DNA from: UJ101 sp047975265
Lineage (GTDB): Bacteria > Bacteroidota > Bacteroidia > Flavobacteriales > UJ101
Length of the DNA: 64,000 bases
NCBI GenBank assembly: GCA_047975265.1
Contig: JBKEDE010000033.1
Span: forward strand, 1-64,000
Direction: 5' to 3'
Under the pieces are notes generated by a model. The model did not search any database. It saw only the letters and a program-made list of their open reading frames with translations, and was not told the origin of the DNA. Below are positions 8,790 through 17,872 of this stretch, piece by piece. Both the position numbers and the translations under genes were made by a program. Each line of letters starts with the position of its first letter. Position 1 is the stretch's first letter.

Positions 8790-9629
8790 ATGAGGTATTT
8801 ATTCTTACTAATTGTTTTAATTACGACAAAACTAAACGCTCAATCTGATTTAAAATTTGACAAACGCTTTGTTGAAAGTGAAGATAAATGGGTTGTATTT
8901 CAAAAGAGCGAAGACAATTTATACCCTTATGGATTTATTTACATTGATTCAGAAGCGGGTTTAACATTAAACTACGAAGGGACATTTAAAATTTCTCCAA
9001 TAGGAGAATTTATTCCTACTAAACTTGATAGTACTAATATGAAAATAAGATTGGAACCTAATAATGTTTTAGTTGCGTTTATCCCAAAAAATAAATTTGC
9101 AGAACTTAAAATCAACTCAATTCCAGATTGGTTGAAGTATTATAAAACTGACGAAAACACTATTGAAAGACTTTACAATTGGGGTTATATGTATAATGGT
9201 TGGAATGAATGTGAAAAGGCATTAACTTTTCTTGAAAAAGCAGAAAATATAGATCCAAAATATAAAGGACTTGCTGTTGAACTTGCATTTTCTTACAACT
9301 GCTTAAACCAATATGATAAGGCTGAAAATATATTGGAAGAGGACATAAAGACAAATTCAGCAGATGCTTACGTAAGTAAAGAATATATTTACACATTAAC
9401 TAAAAATAAAAAAATAGACAAGGCAATTGAACAATACAACATAGCAAAGAAAACTATTGTTGACAAACAATATGATGCTGAAAATTGCTATAATATTTTA
9501 CAATATTTTTATTTTCAAAAAGACAAAGAAAATTTCAATAATTGGTATAAAGAACTTTCAAAACTTGAAATCGAAAACAAGATAATGAGAGATTATGTCG
9601 ACAAAATGAAAGTGGATATAAACAAATAA
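8790..9629 (+). CDS. Secreted TPR-repeat protein, function unknown
   Basis: A 279-residue protein from ATG 8790. A GTG two codons earlier is possible, but the ATG places the signal peptide (MRYLFLLIVLITTKLNA, then QS) at the very start. The N-terminal half (about residues 20-115) is beta-rich with no recognised domain (KWVVFQKS, YPYGFIYID). The second half has tetratricopeptide-like helices (YNWGYMYNGWNECEKAL, ELAFSYNCLNQYDKA, TLTKNKKIDKAIEQY). TPR repeats usually mediate protein contacts, so a periplasmic or surface scaffold is a fair guess. The neighbours (another small secreted protein, a cassette-like spacer) suggest accessory DNA. Confidence 0.7.
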   Translation: MRYLFLLIVLITTKLNAQSDLKFDKRFVESEDKWVVFQKSEDNLYPYGFIYIDSEAGLTLNYEGTFKISPIGEFIPTKLDSTNMKIRLEPNNVLVAFIPKNKFAELKINSIPDWLKYYKTDENTIERLYNWGYMYNGWNECEKALTFLEKAENIDPKYKGLAVELAFSYNCLNQYDKAENILEEDIKTNSADAYVSKEYIYTLTKNKKIDKAIEQYNIAKKTIVDKQYDAENCYNILQYFYFQKDKENFNNWYKELSKLEIENKIMRDYVDKMKVDINK

Positions 9630-9634
9630 TACGG

Positions 9635-9700
9635 CAGTTAACATCGGTTTGTCGAAATGCTAAGCTGAACATTTGTACTTTCTTCGTCACTACTGCATAA
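9635..9700. repeat. Cassette-boundary-like intergenic sequence
   Basis: After the TPR gene there is a run beginning ACGGCAGTTAACATCGG and continuing through TTTGTCGAAATGC and GCTGAAC. From memory, similar stereotyped spacers follow stand-alone accessory genes in many Bacteroidota genomes. It does not fit the integron attC core rules. I see no second full copy here, so it is listed as a candidate only. Confidence 0.3.
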
Positions 9701-9726
9701 AACTCATTCTAAATTTAAAAATAGAT

Positions 9727-10266
9727 ATGTTAAAATTTTTCAAAATAATTCAAATCTTACTTTTAACTCTCTCTTTAACTAATTGTTATGCACAAAATAA
9801 AGTTGAGAGTTCAAATTATAAAATAATCGAAAAATTAAATTTTCCGTTTGGGACATTGGTAAGACTAACGATAGAAGTTATTGACGGAAAAAACTTAAGG
9901 CTAAAAGCACTTCAAAGTGAGTATTTGATTAAAATCATTGAAGTAAATGATGTGAAGATAGAGAGTCCCTTAATTATTGAATTTATTGATAAAACCGGAG
10001 AGTTTCCTGAGAATAATTTTAAATTATATAAACTTCTTTATGGTAATGAAATGGGAAGTTTATCTTCAGATATGATTAAAAAAATGAATAAAAGTTATGT
10101 CGGTAAAAAGTTTAGTGTTTTAGCTTATGAATCCGGTAAGTTTACAGGAAATCCTAATAAAAGTGACTATGTTAAAGATACTATAAGTTCATTTGAGCTA
10201 ATAAGACAAGATACAAATTTTCTTTTTAAAAATTTTATTATAATCACATCTAAACTAAATGAATAA
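9727..10266 (+). CDS. Small secreted protein, possibly a lipoprotein, function unknown
   Basis: A 179-residue protein from ATG 9727. The frame extends upstream to a TTG at 9673, but only the ATG puts a normal signal sequence at the N-terminus (MLKFFKIIQILLLTLSLTNC). The Cys could be lipidated (LTNC) or cleavage could follow YAQ. The rest is a mixed beta-rich domain (FGTLVRLTIEVIDGKNLRLKAL, IIEFIDKTGEF, KKFSVLAYESGKF). I do not recognise the family. It lies between the cassette-like spacer and the AraC regulator, in an AT-rich accessory stretch. Confidence 0.65.
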   Translation: MLKFFKIIQILLLTLSLTNCYAQNKVESSNYKIIEKLNFPFGTLVRLTIEVIDGKNLRLKALQSEYLIKIIEVNDVKIESPLIIEFIDKTGEFPENNFKLYKLLYGNEMGSLSSDMIKKMNKSYVGKKFSVLAYESGKFTGNPNKSDYVKDTISSFELIRQDTNFLFKNFIIITSKLNE

Positions 10267-10315
10267 AACAAGGTAGTACGAAATTAAAAAGCAATTATAA
10301 TAGATAGTTTTTGGG

Positions 10316-11200
10316 TTATTGACTGTATTTTTTAGGGGTAATATGGTATTTCTTTTTAAAAGCACTTATAAAATGACTGGGATTGTCATAGCCGATTTCG
10401 TAAGCTACGTCTTGAACACTCATCTTTTGGGTTTTCAGGAGTTTTTTACTCCATTCGAGCTTATAATCCAATACATAGGAAAACAGAGTAGTCCCATAGA
10501 TTTTTTTAAAACCTTCTTTCAGTTTATACTCGCTTAAATCAATGGTTTGAGATAATTCTTTAATGGTTGGAGGTGTTGTGATGTTTTGAATTAAAAAATC
10601 TTTTGCTTTTTTGATTTTTAAAACGGTTTCCTCATTATTTAAAAAAGGACAATGCGATTCTGTTTTTGTTTCGGGCGTATAAAAAAAATTGACGAAAAGT
10701 TCGTGTATTTTGGCTTGATAATAGATAGATTTAAAATTCTCATTCAATTGATATTTTTCGCATTCTCTTAAAATGGAGAGGATATTTGATGAAAGGTTAA
10801 AATCTTTATAAAATTTATTATTGATGTTTTCATTGGTTAAAAAAGGAATTTCTTGCCCGGTTTTCATAAAAATAGAATGGAAGTGGTCAACGGTAATCAA
10901 CAAAATAAAAATTTTTGATCTTTCACTTATATTTAAATTAATAGGCAATTCATTATTAGGATTATATAGCAAAAAAGCCTTATTGTGCATGATGGGAAGT
11001 TTATAGGATCCATCGCTAAAATTTAAAGTAGCACTGCCTTTTGTACAAAAATAAAACTGAATATATTTTCGGCTGATGGGTTTGTTAATTGTTTCGGTAG
11101 AATGTGTATGATTATGCAGATAAACAAAATAAGTTTCATCGTTAACTTTAACATCATGAATTTTACTTTTAAAGGTATTTTGTAAAAAATTTAGAATCAT
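10316..11200 (-). CDS. AraC-family transcriptional regulator divergent from hemA
   Basis: A 294-residue regulator. The C-terminal 100 residues form the two AraC helix-turn-helix units (IKELSQTIDLSEYKLKEGF and VQDVAYEIGYDNPSHFISAF), ending with the usual YHITPKKY. The N-terminal half is a cupin-like sensor domain, with His and Tyr residues (LHNHTHSTE, YIQFYFCTKG) that could bind a ligand. The gene is divergent from hemA-hemC across a 168-base AT-rich gap with two direct repeats placed like AraC sites. Regulation of haem synthesis is therefore the natural hypothesis. The inducer is unknown; iron, haem or a siderophore would be reasonable candidates. Confidence 0.88.
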   Translation of the reverse strand: MILNFLQNTFKSKIHDVKVNDETYFVYLHNHTHSTETINKPISRKYIQFYFCTKGSATLNFSDGSYKLPIMHNKAFLLYNPNNELPINLNISERSKIFILLITVDHFHSIFMKTGQEIPFLTNENINNKFYKDFNLSSNILSILRECEKYQLNENFKSIYYQAKIHELFVNFFYTPETKTESHCPFLNNEETVLKIKKAKDFLIQNITTPPTIKELSQTIDLSEYKLKEGFKKIYGTTLFSYVLDYKLEWSKKLLKTQKMSVQDVAYEIGYDNPSHFISAFKKKYHITPKKYSQ

Positions 11201-11292
11201 TTTAAATAATATTTTTAAATTGTATATTGTTAATAATTAAATAAATAAATGTTTTTTTTATTCAATTATAAAATACAAATATAATTAATTTT

Positions 11293-11348
11293 TAGCGTTA
11301 TTTTTATCTGATAGCGTTATTTTTATTCTAATGATTGAGATAACTTTG
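11293..11348 (+). promoter_or_regulatory. Direct-repeat operator candidate and -7 box upstream of hemA
   Basis: The 15-mer TAGCGTTATTTTTAT occurs twice, at 11293-11307 and 11312-11326, in the same orientation with a 19-base period. A TAACTTTG box (TANNTTTG) follows at 11341-11348, 20 bases before the hemA ATG. The second repeat covers the place where a -33 TTTG would be, and no such box is present. This is the expected layout for an activator-dependent promoter with an AraC protein bound to tandem sites. Confidence 0.55.
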
Positions 11349-11368
11349 CAGTGTATAGAAAGACAATA

Positions 11369-12610
11369 ATGACTGAATATAACGTAACAGAATCTAAACA
11401 CTTCTATTTATTGGGAGTTTCGTACAAAAAAGCAGAAGAAAAAATCAGAGGAAAATATACGATTTTTCCAGATGACATCTCAAGATTAGTACAAGAAGCT
11501 AAGAAAAATCAAATTCGTCATTTTTTTGCAATTTCTACTTGTAACCGAACAGAAGTTTATGCTTTTGCAAATGATTATCACCAAATTATCAAGACATTGT
11601 GTACGATTACAAAAGGAAATACAGACGAGTTAAGGTCAATATCGTTTATTAAAAAAGATTTTGATGCCATAAACCATTTATTTAGGGTGGGTTCCGGATT
11701 AGAAAGTCAGATTATAGGTGATTTTGAAATTATCGGGCAGATGAAAACATGGTTTGGTAGATTCAAGAAAATGGGAACAACCAATGCTTTCTTAGAACGC
11801 TTGGTTAATACATCTATTCAGATTAGTAAAAAAGTTAAACAGAATACAACCATAAGTTCAGGAGTTACTTCGGTATCGTACGTTGCCGTTCATTATATTT
11901 TAACACAGATTAAAAATCCGTCGGCTAAAAAAATACTTCTTCTGGGAACAGGTAAAATAGGGCGTAATACATGTGAAAATTTAATTAAACATACGGATCA
12001 TACACATGTTACCTTAATTAACCGAACGGATGAAAAAGCAGAACAAGTAGCAGAAAAATATAAGGTAAATAGCAAAAGTTTTGATGCGTTGGAGCAAGAA
12101 ATTAATCTGTCCGATATTATTATTGTTGCAACAGGAGCACAAACACCAACAGTTTTGGAGGATTATATCCACACTGACAAAGAGTTGCTGTTCATTGATT
12201 TATCAATTCCTGCCAATGTTGAAAGTTCAATAAAAAAGCTGCCTAACGTTACGGTTCTGGGTGTAGATGAGTTATCTTCAATCATAGTAAAAAATATAGA
12301 AAAAAGGAAAGAGCAAGTACCGTATGCGGAACAAATTATAGAAGAAATGACGGATGAATTTAAAGATTGGTTAGAAACCAGAAGGTATGTTCCTTTTATT
12401 CAGGCATTTAAAGAACGTCTTGAAGACATTCATCATATTGAGCATACAACGTTAAAGAAAAAAGAAGCGGTAGAATCAGATGATATCGTCTTAGCAGAAA
12501 AGGTAATACAAAAATTAACCAACCATTTAGCCAATCACTTATTGGAAAACAAAAAAGAAGCTGAAAATACCATGGAGTTAATCAATAAGGTTTTCAAAGT
12601 ACATTTTTAA
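11369..12610 (+). CDS. hemA: Glutamyl-tRNA reductase
   Basis: Catalyses NADPH-dependent reduction of glutamyl-tRNA to glutamate-1-semialdehyde, the first committed step of C5-pathway haem synthesis. The start is taken as ATG 11369 (413 residues); a GTG at 11351 is in frame but less likely. The catalytic Cys58 lies in STCNRTEVYA. The Rossmann NADPH site is LLGTGKIGRNTC, followed by LINRTDEKA. The C-terminal helical dimerisation region contains the usual basic/acidic heptads. Its stop overlaps the hemC start (TAATG), so the two are translationally coupled. Expression is probably controlled from the divergent AraC gene. Confidence 0.96.
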   Translation: MTEYNVTESKHFYLLGVSYKKAEEKIRGKYTIFPDDISRLVQEAKKNQIRHFFAISTCNRTEVYAFANDYHQIIKTLCTITKGNTDELRSISFIKKDFDAINHLFRVGSGLESQIIGDFEIIGQMKTWFGRFKKMGTTNAFLERLVNTSIQISKKVKQNTTISSGVTSVSYVAVHYILTQIKNPSAKKILLLGTGKIGRNTCENLIKHTDHTHVTLINRTDEKAEQVAEKYKVNSKSFDALEQEINLSDIIIVATGAQTPTVLEDYIHTDKELLFIDLSIPANVESSIKKLPNVTVLGVDELSSIIVKNIEKRKEQVPYAEQIIEEMTDEFKDWLETRRYVPFIQAFKERLEDIHHIEHTTLKKKEAVESDDIVLAEKVIQKLTNHLANHLLENKKEAENTMELINKVFKVHF

Positions 12611-13542
12611 TGCAAATTATACGAATAGGCACGAGAGACAGCCAATTGGCTATGTGGCAGGCAGAAACCGTCCAAAACAAGTTAGAAGCATTAGGATACC
12701 AAACAGAAATTATTGCTGTAAAATCAGAAGGAGATAAAGAACTGACAAAGCCTTTATACGAAATGGGAATTACAGGCGTTTTCACAAAAGTTTTGGACAT
12801 AGCTTTATTGGAAAAAAAAATTGATATTGCAGTACATTCACTCAAAGACGTTCCGACACTTTTACCAAAAGGCATTGTTTATGCCGCATTTTTAGAAAGA
12901 GGGAGTCATCAGGATATTATTGTTTATAAAGGTGATAAACTTTTTTTTGAAAACAAAAATTTGACCGGAGTAATAGCAACAAGTAGTTTAAGAAGAAAGA
13001 CAGCTTGGTTGAGTCAGTTCCCAAATTATACCGTTGAAAATTTACGAGGGAATATAAACTCCAGACTTAGAAAGTTACAGAATAATGATTGGAAAGGAGC
13101 TATTTTTGCAAAAGCAGGTTTAGAAAGAATTAATCTGTTAAACCAATTGCCAAAAATGAAACTGAATTATGCTGTACTAGATTGGATGGTATCAGCTCCT
13201 GCTCAAGGAATTGTAACGGCAACATGTTTAGAAGAAAATAGTTTTTCTTTTGAAGCTTGCCAAAAAATCAATCATAAAAATTCTGAAATGGAAGCAACGG
13301 TCGAAAGAGATTTCTTAAGAAAATTAGAAGGCGGCTGTACAGCTCCCATTGGAGCAAAAGCTACAATAAAAGAAAATCAAATTCAATTAAAAACCAGTTT
13401 GTACTCGCTGGACGGAAAAATATGTAATCAATTAGAGTTAAAATCAGACATTAAAGAGTATAAACTTTTTGGAGCAAAAGCAGGTGAAATTTGTATAACC
13501 AATGGAGGAAAAGACTTGATAAAGCAAATCAAAAAAATATAA
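12610..13542 (+). CDS. hemC: Porphobilinogen deaminase (hydroxymethylbilane synthase)
   Basis: Joins four porphobilinogen units into hydroxymethylbilane in the cytoplasm. Length is 310 residues, normal for the family. Seen: the N-terminal IGTRDSQLAMWQAE, SLKDVPT with the catalytic Asp, the Arg-rich TSSLRRKTAWL and LRGNINSRLRK substrate sites, and Cys243 in EGGCTAPIGA, which carries the dipyrromethane cofactor. It shares one base with hemA. The next gene is convergent, so hemD and hemE, often next in Flavobacteriia, are not in this unit. Confidence 0.96.
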   Translation: MQIIRIGTRDSQLAMWQAETVQNKLEALGYQTEIIAVKSEGDKELTKPLYEMGITGVFTKVLDIALLEKKIDIAVHSLKDVPTLLPKGIVYAAFLERGSHQDIIVYKGDKLFFENKNLTGVIATSSLRRKTAWLSQFPNYTVENLRGNINSRLRKLQNNDWKGAIFAKAGLERINLLNQLPKMKLNYAVLDWMVSAPAQGIVTATCLEENSFSFEACQKINHKNSEMEATVERDFLRKLEGGCTAPIGAKATIKENQIQLKTSLYSLDGKICNQLELKSDIKEYKLFGAKAGEICITNGGKDLIKQIKKI

Positions 13543-13556
13543 AACTTAGTTTATTA

Positions 13557-14564
13557 TCATAAAAAAGAATTATGAAATAACTTTTCACCTTTGATTTCTA
13601 AACAAGAAGGAATATTATTGGTATATAAATTTCCTGTTCCAAGACCTTGTGGCATAGGATTCTTCAAAGTATAAGTCCATTGAGCAATGGCATTTAATCC
13701 AACGTTACTTTCCAAAGCAGAAGTAATCCACCAGCTTATATTTCGTTGCTTTGCTAAATTAATCCATTCTTGAGAACCTTTAAAACCTCCTATTAAACTG
13801 GGTTTTAAAATAAGGTATTGTGGCTTTATGGAATCTAATAAATCAATTTTGGTTTTATAATCAAAAATACCGATTAATTCTTCATCTAATGCAATTGGAA
13901 TAGGTGTATTTGAGCATAAATTACTCATTATTTTCCATTGTTTCGTTTGTATAGGTTGTTCAATAGAGTGTAAATTAAGTTTTGCAAGTTGTTCTAACTT
14001 ATCTAAAACTTCATCAGGATGAAAGGCACCGTTAGCATCAACGCGTATTTCAAGATTAGGATAATCTTTTCGCAACTGTTTTAAAATGAAGTATTCATCT
14101 TCAAAATTTAGAGAGCCTATTTTCATCTTTATACATGAAAAACCTTGTTCTAATTTATCTTCAATTTGTTTTTTCATAAAATCAATGGCTCCCATCCATA
14201 TAAGACCGTTGATAACAATACCTTCTTGCCCGTTTGTAAATTTAGAAGGAAACAGAATATGGTTAGTACTTTTTAAATCGAGAAAAGCCTGTTCTAAGCC
14301 AAATTGAATAGAAGGAAATGCTTGTAGTTCAGTATATAAAACATCAAGCCCCAGATGGATGTTTTGGCAAGTCCATTCTAATTTTTTAATATAATCAGGA
14401 CGATCGTCAATGCTTAAAGTTCTTAATAATCCACATTCTCCAATGCCTTTGTTTTTTTCATCATGTAAATGAATAAAAAAAGTTTCTTTTTCAGTTAAAA
14501 CACCTCTTGAAGTACCGCCGGGTATTTTGAATAGTAGTTTATAAGATTCAAACGTTGCCCTCAT
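13557..14564 (-). CDS. menC: o-Succinylbenzoate synthase
   Basis: Enolase-superfamily dehydratase of menaquinone synthesis, converting SHCHC to o-succinylbenzoate. Length 335. Seen: the KMK motif in CIKMKIGSL with the acid/base lysine, metal-binding acids in VDANGAF, SIEQPI and ALDEE, and the second lysine in LKPSLIGGF. These match the MenC/muconate-lactonising subgroup. Because the superfamily also holds dipeptide epimerases, the assignment rests on motif spacing and on menA being about 22 kb away. It lies 20 bases from dnaB on the same strand and is convergent with hemC. Confidence 0.85.
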   Translation of the reverse strand: MRATFESYKLLFKIPGGTSRGVLTEKETFFIHLHDEKNKGIGECGLLRTLSIDDRPDYIKKLEWTCQNIHLGLDVLYTELQAFPSIQFGLEQAFLDLKSTNHILFPSKFTNGQEGIVINGLIWMGAIDFMKKQIEDKLEQGFSCIKMKIGSLNFEDEYFILKQLRKDYPNLEIRVDANGAFHPDEVLDKLEQLAKLNLHSIEQPIQTKQWKIMSNLCSNTPIPIALDEELIGIFDYKTKIDLLDSIKPQYLILKPSLIGGFKGSQEWINLAKQRNISWWITSALESNVGLNAIAQWTYTLKNPMPQGLGTGNLYTNNIPSCLEIKGEKLFHNSFL

Positions 14565-14584
14565 GATGATTAAAATTCGTGTCT

Positions 14585-16132
14585 TTAAAAAGGAAAATCA
14601 CCTTCTTCAGCATTTTCATTTGGAAAATTTATACCGTTATGATCTTCAAAAGCATCTGTAGGAGAAGGGTTTGGAAGTTTCTCCGTATTCATAATAGATT
14701 CAAAAGATTGAATTCCGGAAGTTACAAAAGGATTTTCATCCAAATTATCAAATTTTACTTGTGCACTGATAAAACGCAAACGAATGTTGTCCAATCCTCC
14801 GTTACGGTGTTTCGCAATAATAAATTCACCTTGCCCGATACAGGAAGATAATTCTTCATCATCCCACTCAGTCAATCCGTAATATTCCGGACGGTAAATA
14901 AAACATACGATATCTGCATCTTGTTCAATAGCTCCGGATTCGCGTAAGTCAGATAATAATGGGCGTTTGCTTCCTCCACGAGTTTCTACGGCACGTGATA
15001 GTTGTGATAAAGCGATTACCGGAACATCCAATTCTTTTGCAATGGATTTTAAAGATCGTGAAATAGTTGAAATTTCTTGTTCACGGTTTCCGGTGTGGGT
15101 ACTACCTGCAGTCATCAACTGTAAATAATCAATAATGATGCATTCTACATTGTGCTGAGAGACCAATCGGCGACATTTTGCACGCAAATCAAAAATAGAT
15201 AGGGCAGGTGTGTCGTCAATGTAAATAGGAGCATCTTCCAATTTTTTTACTTTGGAATACAATTGTTCCCATTCATGCTCTGCCAAATTGGCTTTTCGTA
15301 ACTTTTTAGAGTCAATACCGGTTTCGCCTGATATTAAACGTGTAACTAATTGAACGGAAGACATTTCCAAAGAAAAAACAGCTACACCTTTTTTGTGTTG
15401 TATTGCCATGTTTTTAGCCATAGACAATACAAAGGCGGTTTTTCCCATCCCGGGTCTTGCAGCTAAAATAATTAAATCAGAACGTTGCCATCCGGCAGTT
15501 AATTGGTCAATCTTTGTAAAACCGCTGGGAACACCGCTTAATCCCTCTTGTTCGGAAACTTGTTTTATTTTATTGATGGCTTGAGCTACCAATCGGCCAG
15601 CTCTTTCAGAAACTTTTTTAAGATTTCCGTTGGTGATTTCAAACAATTTATTTTCAGCTTCATCCAATAAGTCAAATACATCGGTTGTTTCATCATAGGA
15701 TTTATCAATAATTTGAGAAGAAATCTGGATTAAACGTCGCTGAATATATTTTTGTTGTATAATTCTAGAATGATATTCGATATGAGCGGCAGAAGATACT
15801 TTTTGAGTGAGTTGGACTAAATAATAATCTCCCCCGATTTGGTCTAATTTTCCATTTTGTTTTAAAGCATGGGAAACAGTTAAAATATCGATGGGTTGCG
15901 AGTCATTAAAAAGTTTTTTGATGATTTTATAGATTTCCTGATGCTCTATTCTGTAAAAAAAATCAGGTTCTAAAATATCAATAGCTTCGTCTAATCCTTT
16001 TTTATCAATCATTAAGGCTCCTAATACAGCTTCTTCTAAATCAGTAGCTTGTGGAGGTATTTTTCCTCGCTCAAGCCCAATAATAGTACTGGTTTTTTGG
16101 TTTTGACTATATGCCGGATTTCCTTCTGCCAT
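14585..16132 (-). CDS. dnaB: Replicative DNA helicase
   Basis: Hexameric 5'-3' helicase that unwinds DNA at the replication fork. It has 515 residues without an intein. The N-terminal helical domain (about 25-130, PPQATDLEEAVLGALM) binds primase. The RecA-like domain has Walker A ARPGMGKT (about residues 225-232), Walker B IIIDYLQLM, and the SRAVETRGG and LRESGAIEQDADIV motifs with the arginine finger region. The C-terminal acidic tail ends EEGDFPF. On the minus strand a TAATTTTG box (16140-16147) lies only seven bases before the ATG, suggesting a very short leader. menC is probably co-transcribed. Confidence 0.97.
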   Translation of the reverse strand: MAEGNPAYSQNQKTSTIIGLERGKIPPQATDLEEAVLGALMIDKKGLDEAIDILEPDFFYRIEHQEIYKIIKKLFNDSQPIDILTVSHALKQNGKLDQIGGDYYLVQLTQKVSSAAHIEYHSRIIQQKYIQRRLIQISSQIIDKSYDETTDVFDLLDEAENKLFEITNGNLKKVSERAGRLVAQAINKIKQVSEQEGLSGVPSGFTKIDQLTAGWQRSDLIILAARPGMGKTAFVLSMAKNMAIQHKKGVAVFSLEMSSVQLVTRLISGETGIDSKKLRKANLAEHEWEQLYSKVKKLEDAPIYIDDTPALSIFDLRAKCRRLVSQHNVECIIIDYLQLMTAGSTHTGNREQEISTISRSLKSIAKELDVPVIALSQLSRAVETRGGSKRPLLSDLRESGAIEQDADIVCFIYRPEYYGLTEWDDEELSSCIGQGEFIIAKHRNGGLDNIRLRFISAQVKFDNLDENPFVTSGIQSFESIMNTEKLPNPSPTDAFEDHNGINFPNENAEEGDFPF

Positions 16133-16267
16133 AGAAATACAAAATTAAAAAAAATAATGGATTGTAAATCTTAAAATTTGTAGAATAAAATAGTTAAAAA
16201 CTATATAAAAAATATTTTTGATAATCAAAAACTATAATGAGATTATTTTTTAAAATAAGAAATGGTA

Positions 16268-16296
16268 TTTGAACTGAAAAATAAAAGTTAAATTTG
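16268..16296 (+). promoter_or_regulatory. katA promoter
   Basis: TTTG at 16268-16271, a 17-base spacer and TAAATTTG at 16289-16296, a full match to the Bacteroidota -33/-7 consensus. The predicted start of transcription is near 16303, about 40 bases before the ATG. I see no clear OxyR site. Confidence 0.6.
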
Positions 16297-16341
16297 TTAC
16301 ATAATATTGAATTTTATTAACTAATAAACATAGAATGAATC

Positions 16342-17829
16342 ATGGCAAATCATAAAAAAATTACGACAGAAGTTGGAACACCTGTATATCATTATGAAGA
16401 TTCGCAAACTGCAGGAGGAGGAAGAGGTCCTGTTTTGTTGCAGGATTATTTTTTAGTAGAAAAATTAGCTCATTTTAATCGCGAACGGATTCCTGAACGA
16501 ATCGTGCATGCCAAAGGAACCGGAGCTTACGGAAAATTTACCGTAACACACGATATTACTCAATACACCAGAGCTAAACTATTTTCTGAAATAGGAAAAG
16601 AAACAAAAGTTTTTTTACGTTTTTCAACGGTCGGAGGTGAAAAAGGATCGGCTGATGCAGAACGTGATCCTCGCGGATTTGCTGTTAAATTTTATACGGA
16701 AGAAGGAAATTGGGATGTGGTAGGAAATAATACACCTGTATTTTTTATAAAAGATGCCAAGAAATTTCCTGATTTTATTCATACGCAAAAACGCCATCCT
16801 AAAACCAATTGCAAATCAGCTACTATGGTGTGGGATTTTTGGTCGTTAAACCCTGAATCATTACATCAGATTTTGATTTTGATGTCAGACAGAGGAACTC
16901 CAAAGACTTACCGCCACATGAATGGCTATGGTTCGCATACTTTTTCAATGGTAAATAAAGCTAATGAACGGGTATATGTTAAGTTTCATTTTAAAACAGT
17001 GCAAGGTATTCAGAATTTTACTGATGCTGAAGCTACCGAAATGAAAGGAAAAGATCCTGATCATGCACAACGCGATCTGGTAGAAGCTATTGAAAAAGGT
17101 GATTTTCCTAAATGGAATTTAAAAATCCAAGTAATGACCGAAGAGCAAGCAAAGGAATTTCAATGGAATCCGTTTGATGTAACCAAAGTTTGGTCTCATA
17201 CAGATTTCCCATTAATTGATGTGGGAGTTTTAGAATTAAACAAAATACCGTCTAATTATTTTGCAGATGTAGAGCAAGCTGCTTTTGCTCCGACTAATAT
17301 TGTAGATGGAATAGGATTTTCACCTGATAAGATGTTACAAGGTCGTATTTTTGCTTATCCAGATGCACATCGCTATCGAATAGGAGCTAATTATAATGCA
17401 TTGCCTGTAAATCGTTGTCCTTTTGCTACAAATAATTATAATCGGGATGGAGCAATGGTTTTTGATGGAAATGGAGGAAATTCACCTAATTATTTTCCAA
17501 ATAGTTTTGATAATTTAAAATTAGACGAAACGAGAAAGGGACATAACTATCATTTAGATTCGACAGAGGTAGGTTATTTTGATCGAAATAAAGGAGATGA
17601 TGATCATTTTACACAAGCGGGAGATTTATTCAGTAAAGTGATGACTCCGGAAGAGAAAGCCAATACGGTTCATAATATCGTTAATGCCATGAATGGTATA
17701 GAAGGACCCAAACGAAATGAAATAATCAATCGTCAATTATGTCATTTTTTTAGAGCTAATATTCAATTGGGGCTTGCTATTGCACAAGGATTAGGTGTTG
17801 AAATCAAAGAAGGGATGATGAAACATTAA
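16342..17829 (+). CDS. katA: Monofunctional haem catalase
   Basis: Dismutates hydrogen peroxide to water and oxygen. Length 495, typical of small-subunit (clade 3) catalases. The distal His56 is in RIVHAKGTGAYG, the distal Asn in VVGNNTPVFF (residues 129-130), and the proximal haem ligand Tyr339 in RIFAYPDAHRYRIG. The C-terminal flavodoxin-like domain of large catalases is absent, as expected. It has its own strong promoter and is followed after 43 bases by a DCC-type thiol protein. No signal peptide is present, so it acts in the cytoplasm. Confidence 0.97.
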   Translation: MANHKKITTEVGTPVYHYEDSQTAGGGRGPVLLQDYFLVEKLAHFNRERIPERIVHAKGTGAYGKFTVTHDITQYTRAKLFSEIGKETKVFLRFSTVGGEKGSADAERDPRGFAVKFYTEEGNWDVVGNNTPVFFIKDAKKFPDFIHTQKRHPKTNCKSATMVWDFWSLNPESLHQILILMSDRGTPKTYRHMNGYGSHTFSMVNKANERVYVKFHFKTVQGIQNFTDAEATEMKGKDPDHAQRDLVEAIEKGDFPKWNLKIQVMTEEQAKEFQWNPFDVTKVWSHTDFPLIDVGVLELNKIPSNYFADVEQAAFAPTNIVDGIGFSPDKMLQGRIFAYPDAHRYRIGANYNALPVNRCPFATNNYNRDGAMVFDGNGGNSPNYFPNSFDNLKLDETRKGHNYHLDSTEVGYFDRNKGDDDHFTQAGDLFSKVMTPEEKANTVHNIVNAMNGIEGPKRNEIINRQLCHFFRANIQLGLAIAQGLGVEIKEGMMKH

Positions 17830-17872
17830 AATAAAAAATTGTAACCATTTTCTTTATAGAAGTACTTTTTAA

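Noticed and set aside
9635..9700. Integron attC site
   Set aside because: The inner and outer core patterns (RYYYAAC, GTTRRRY) are not matched and no integrase gene is present.
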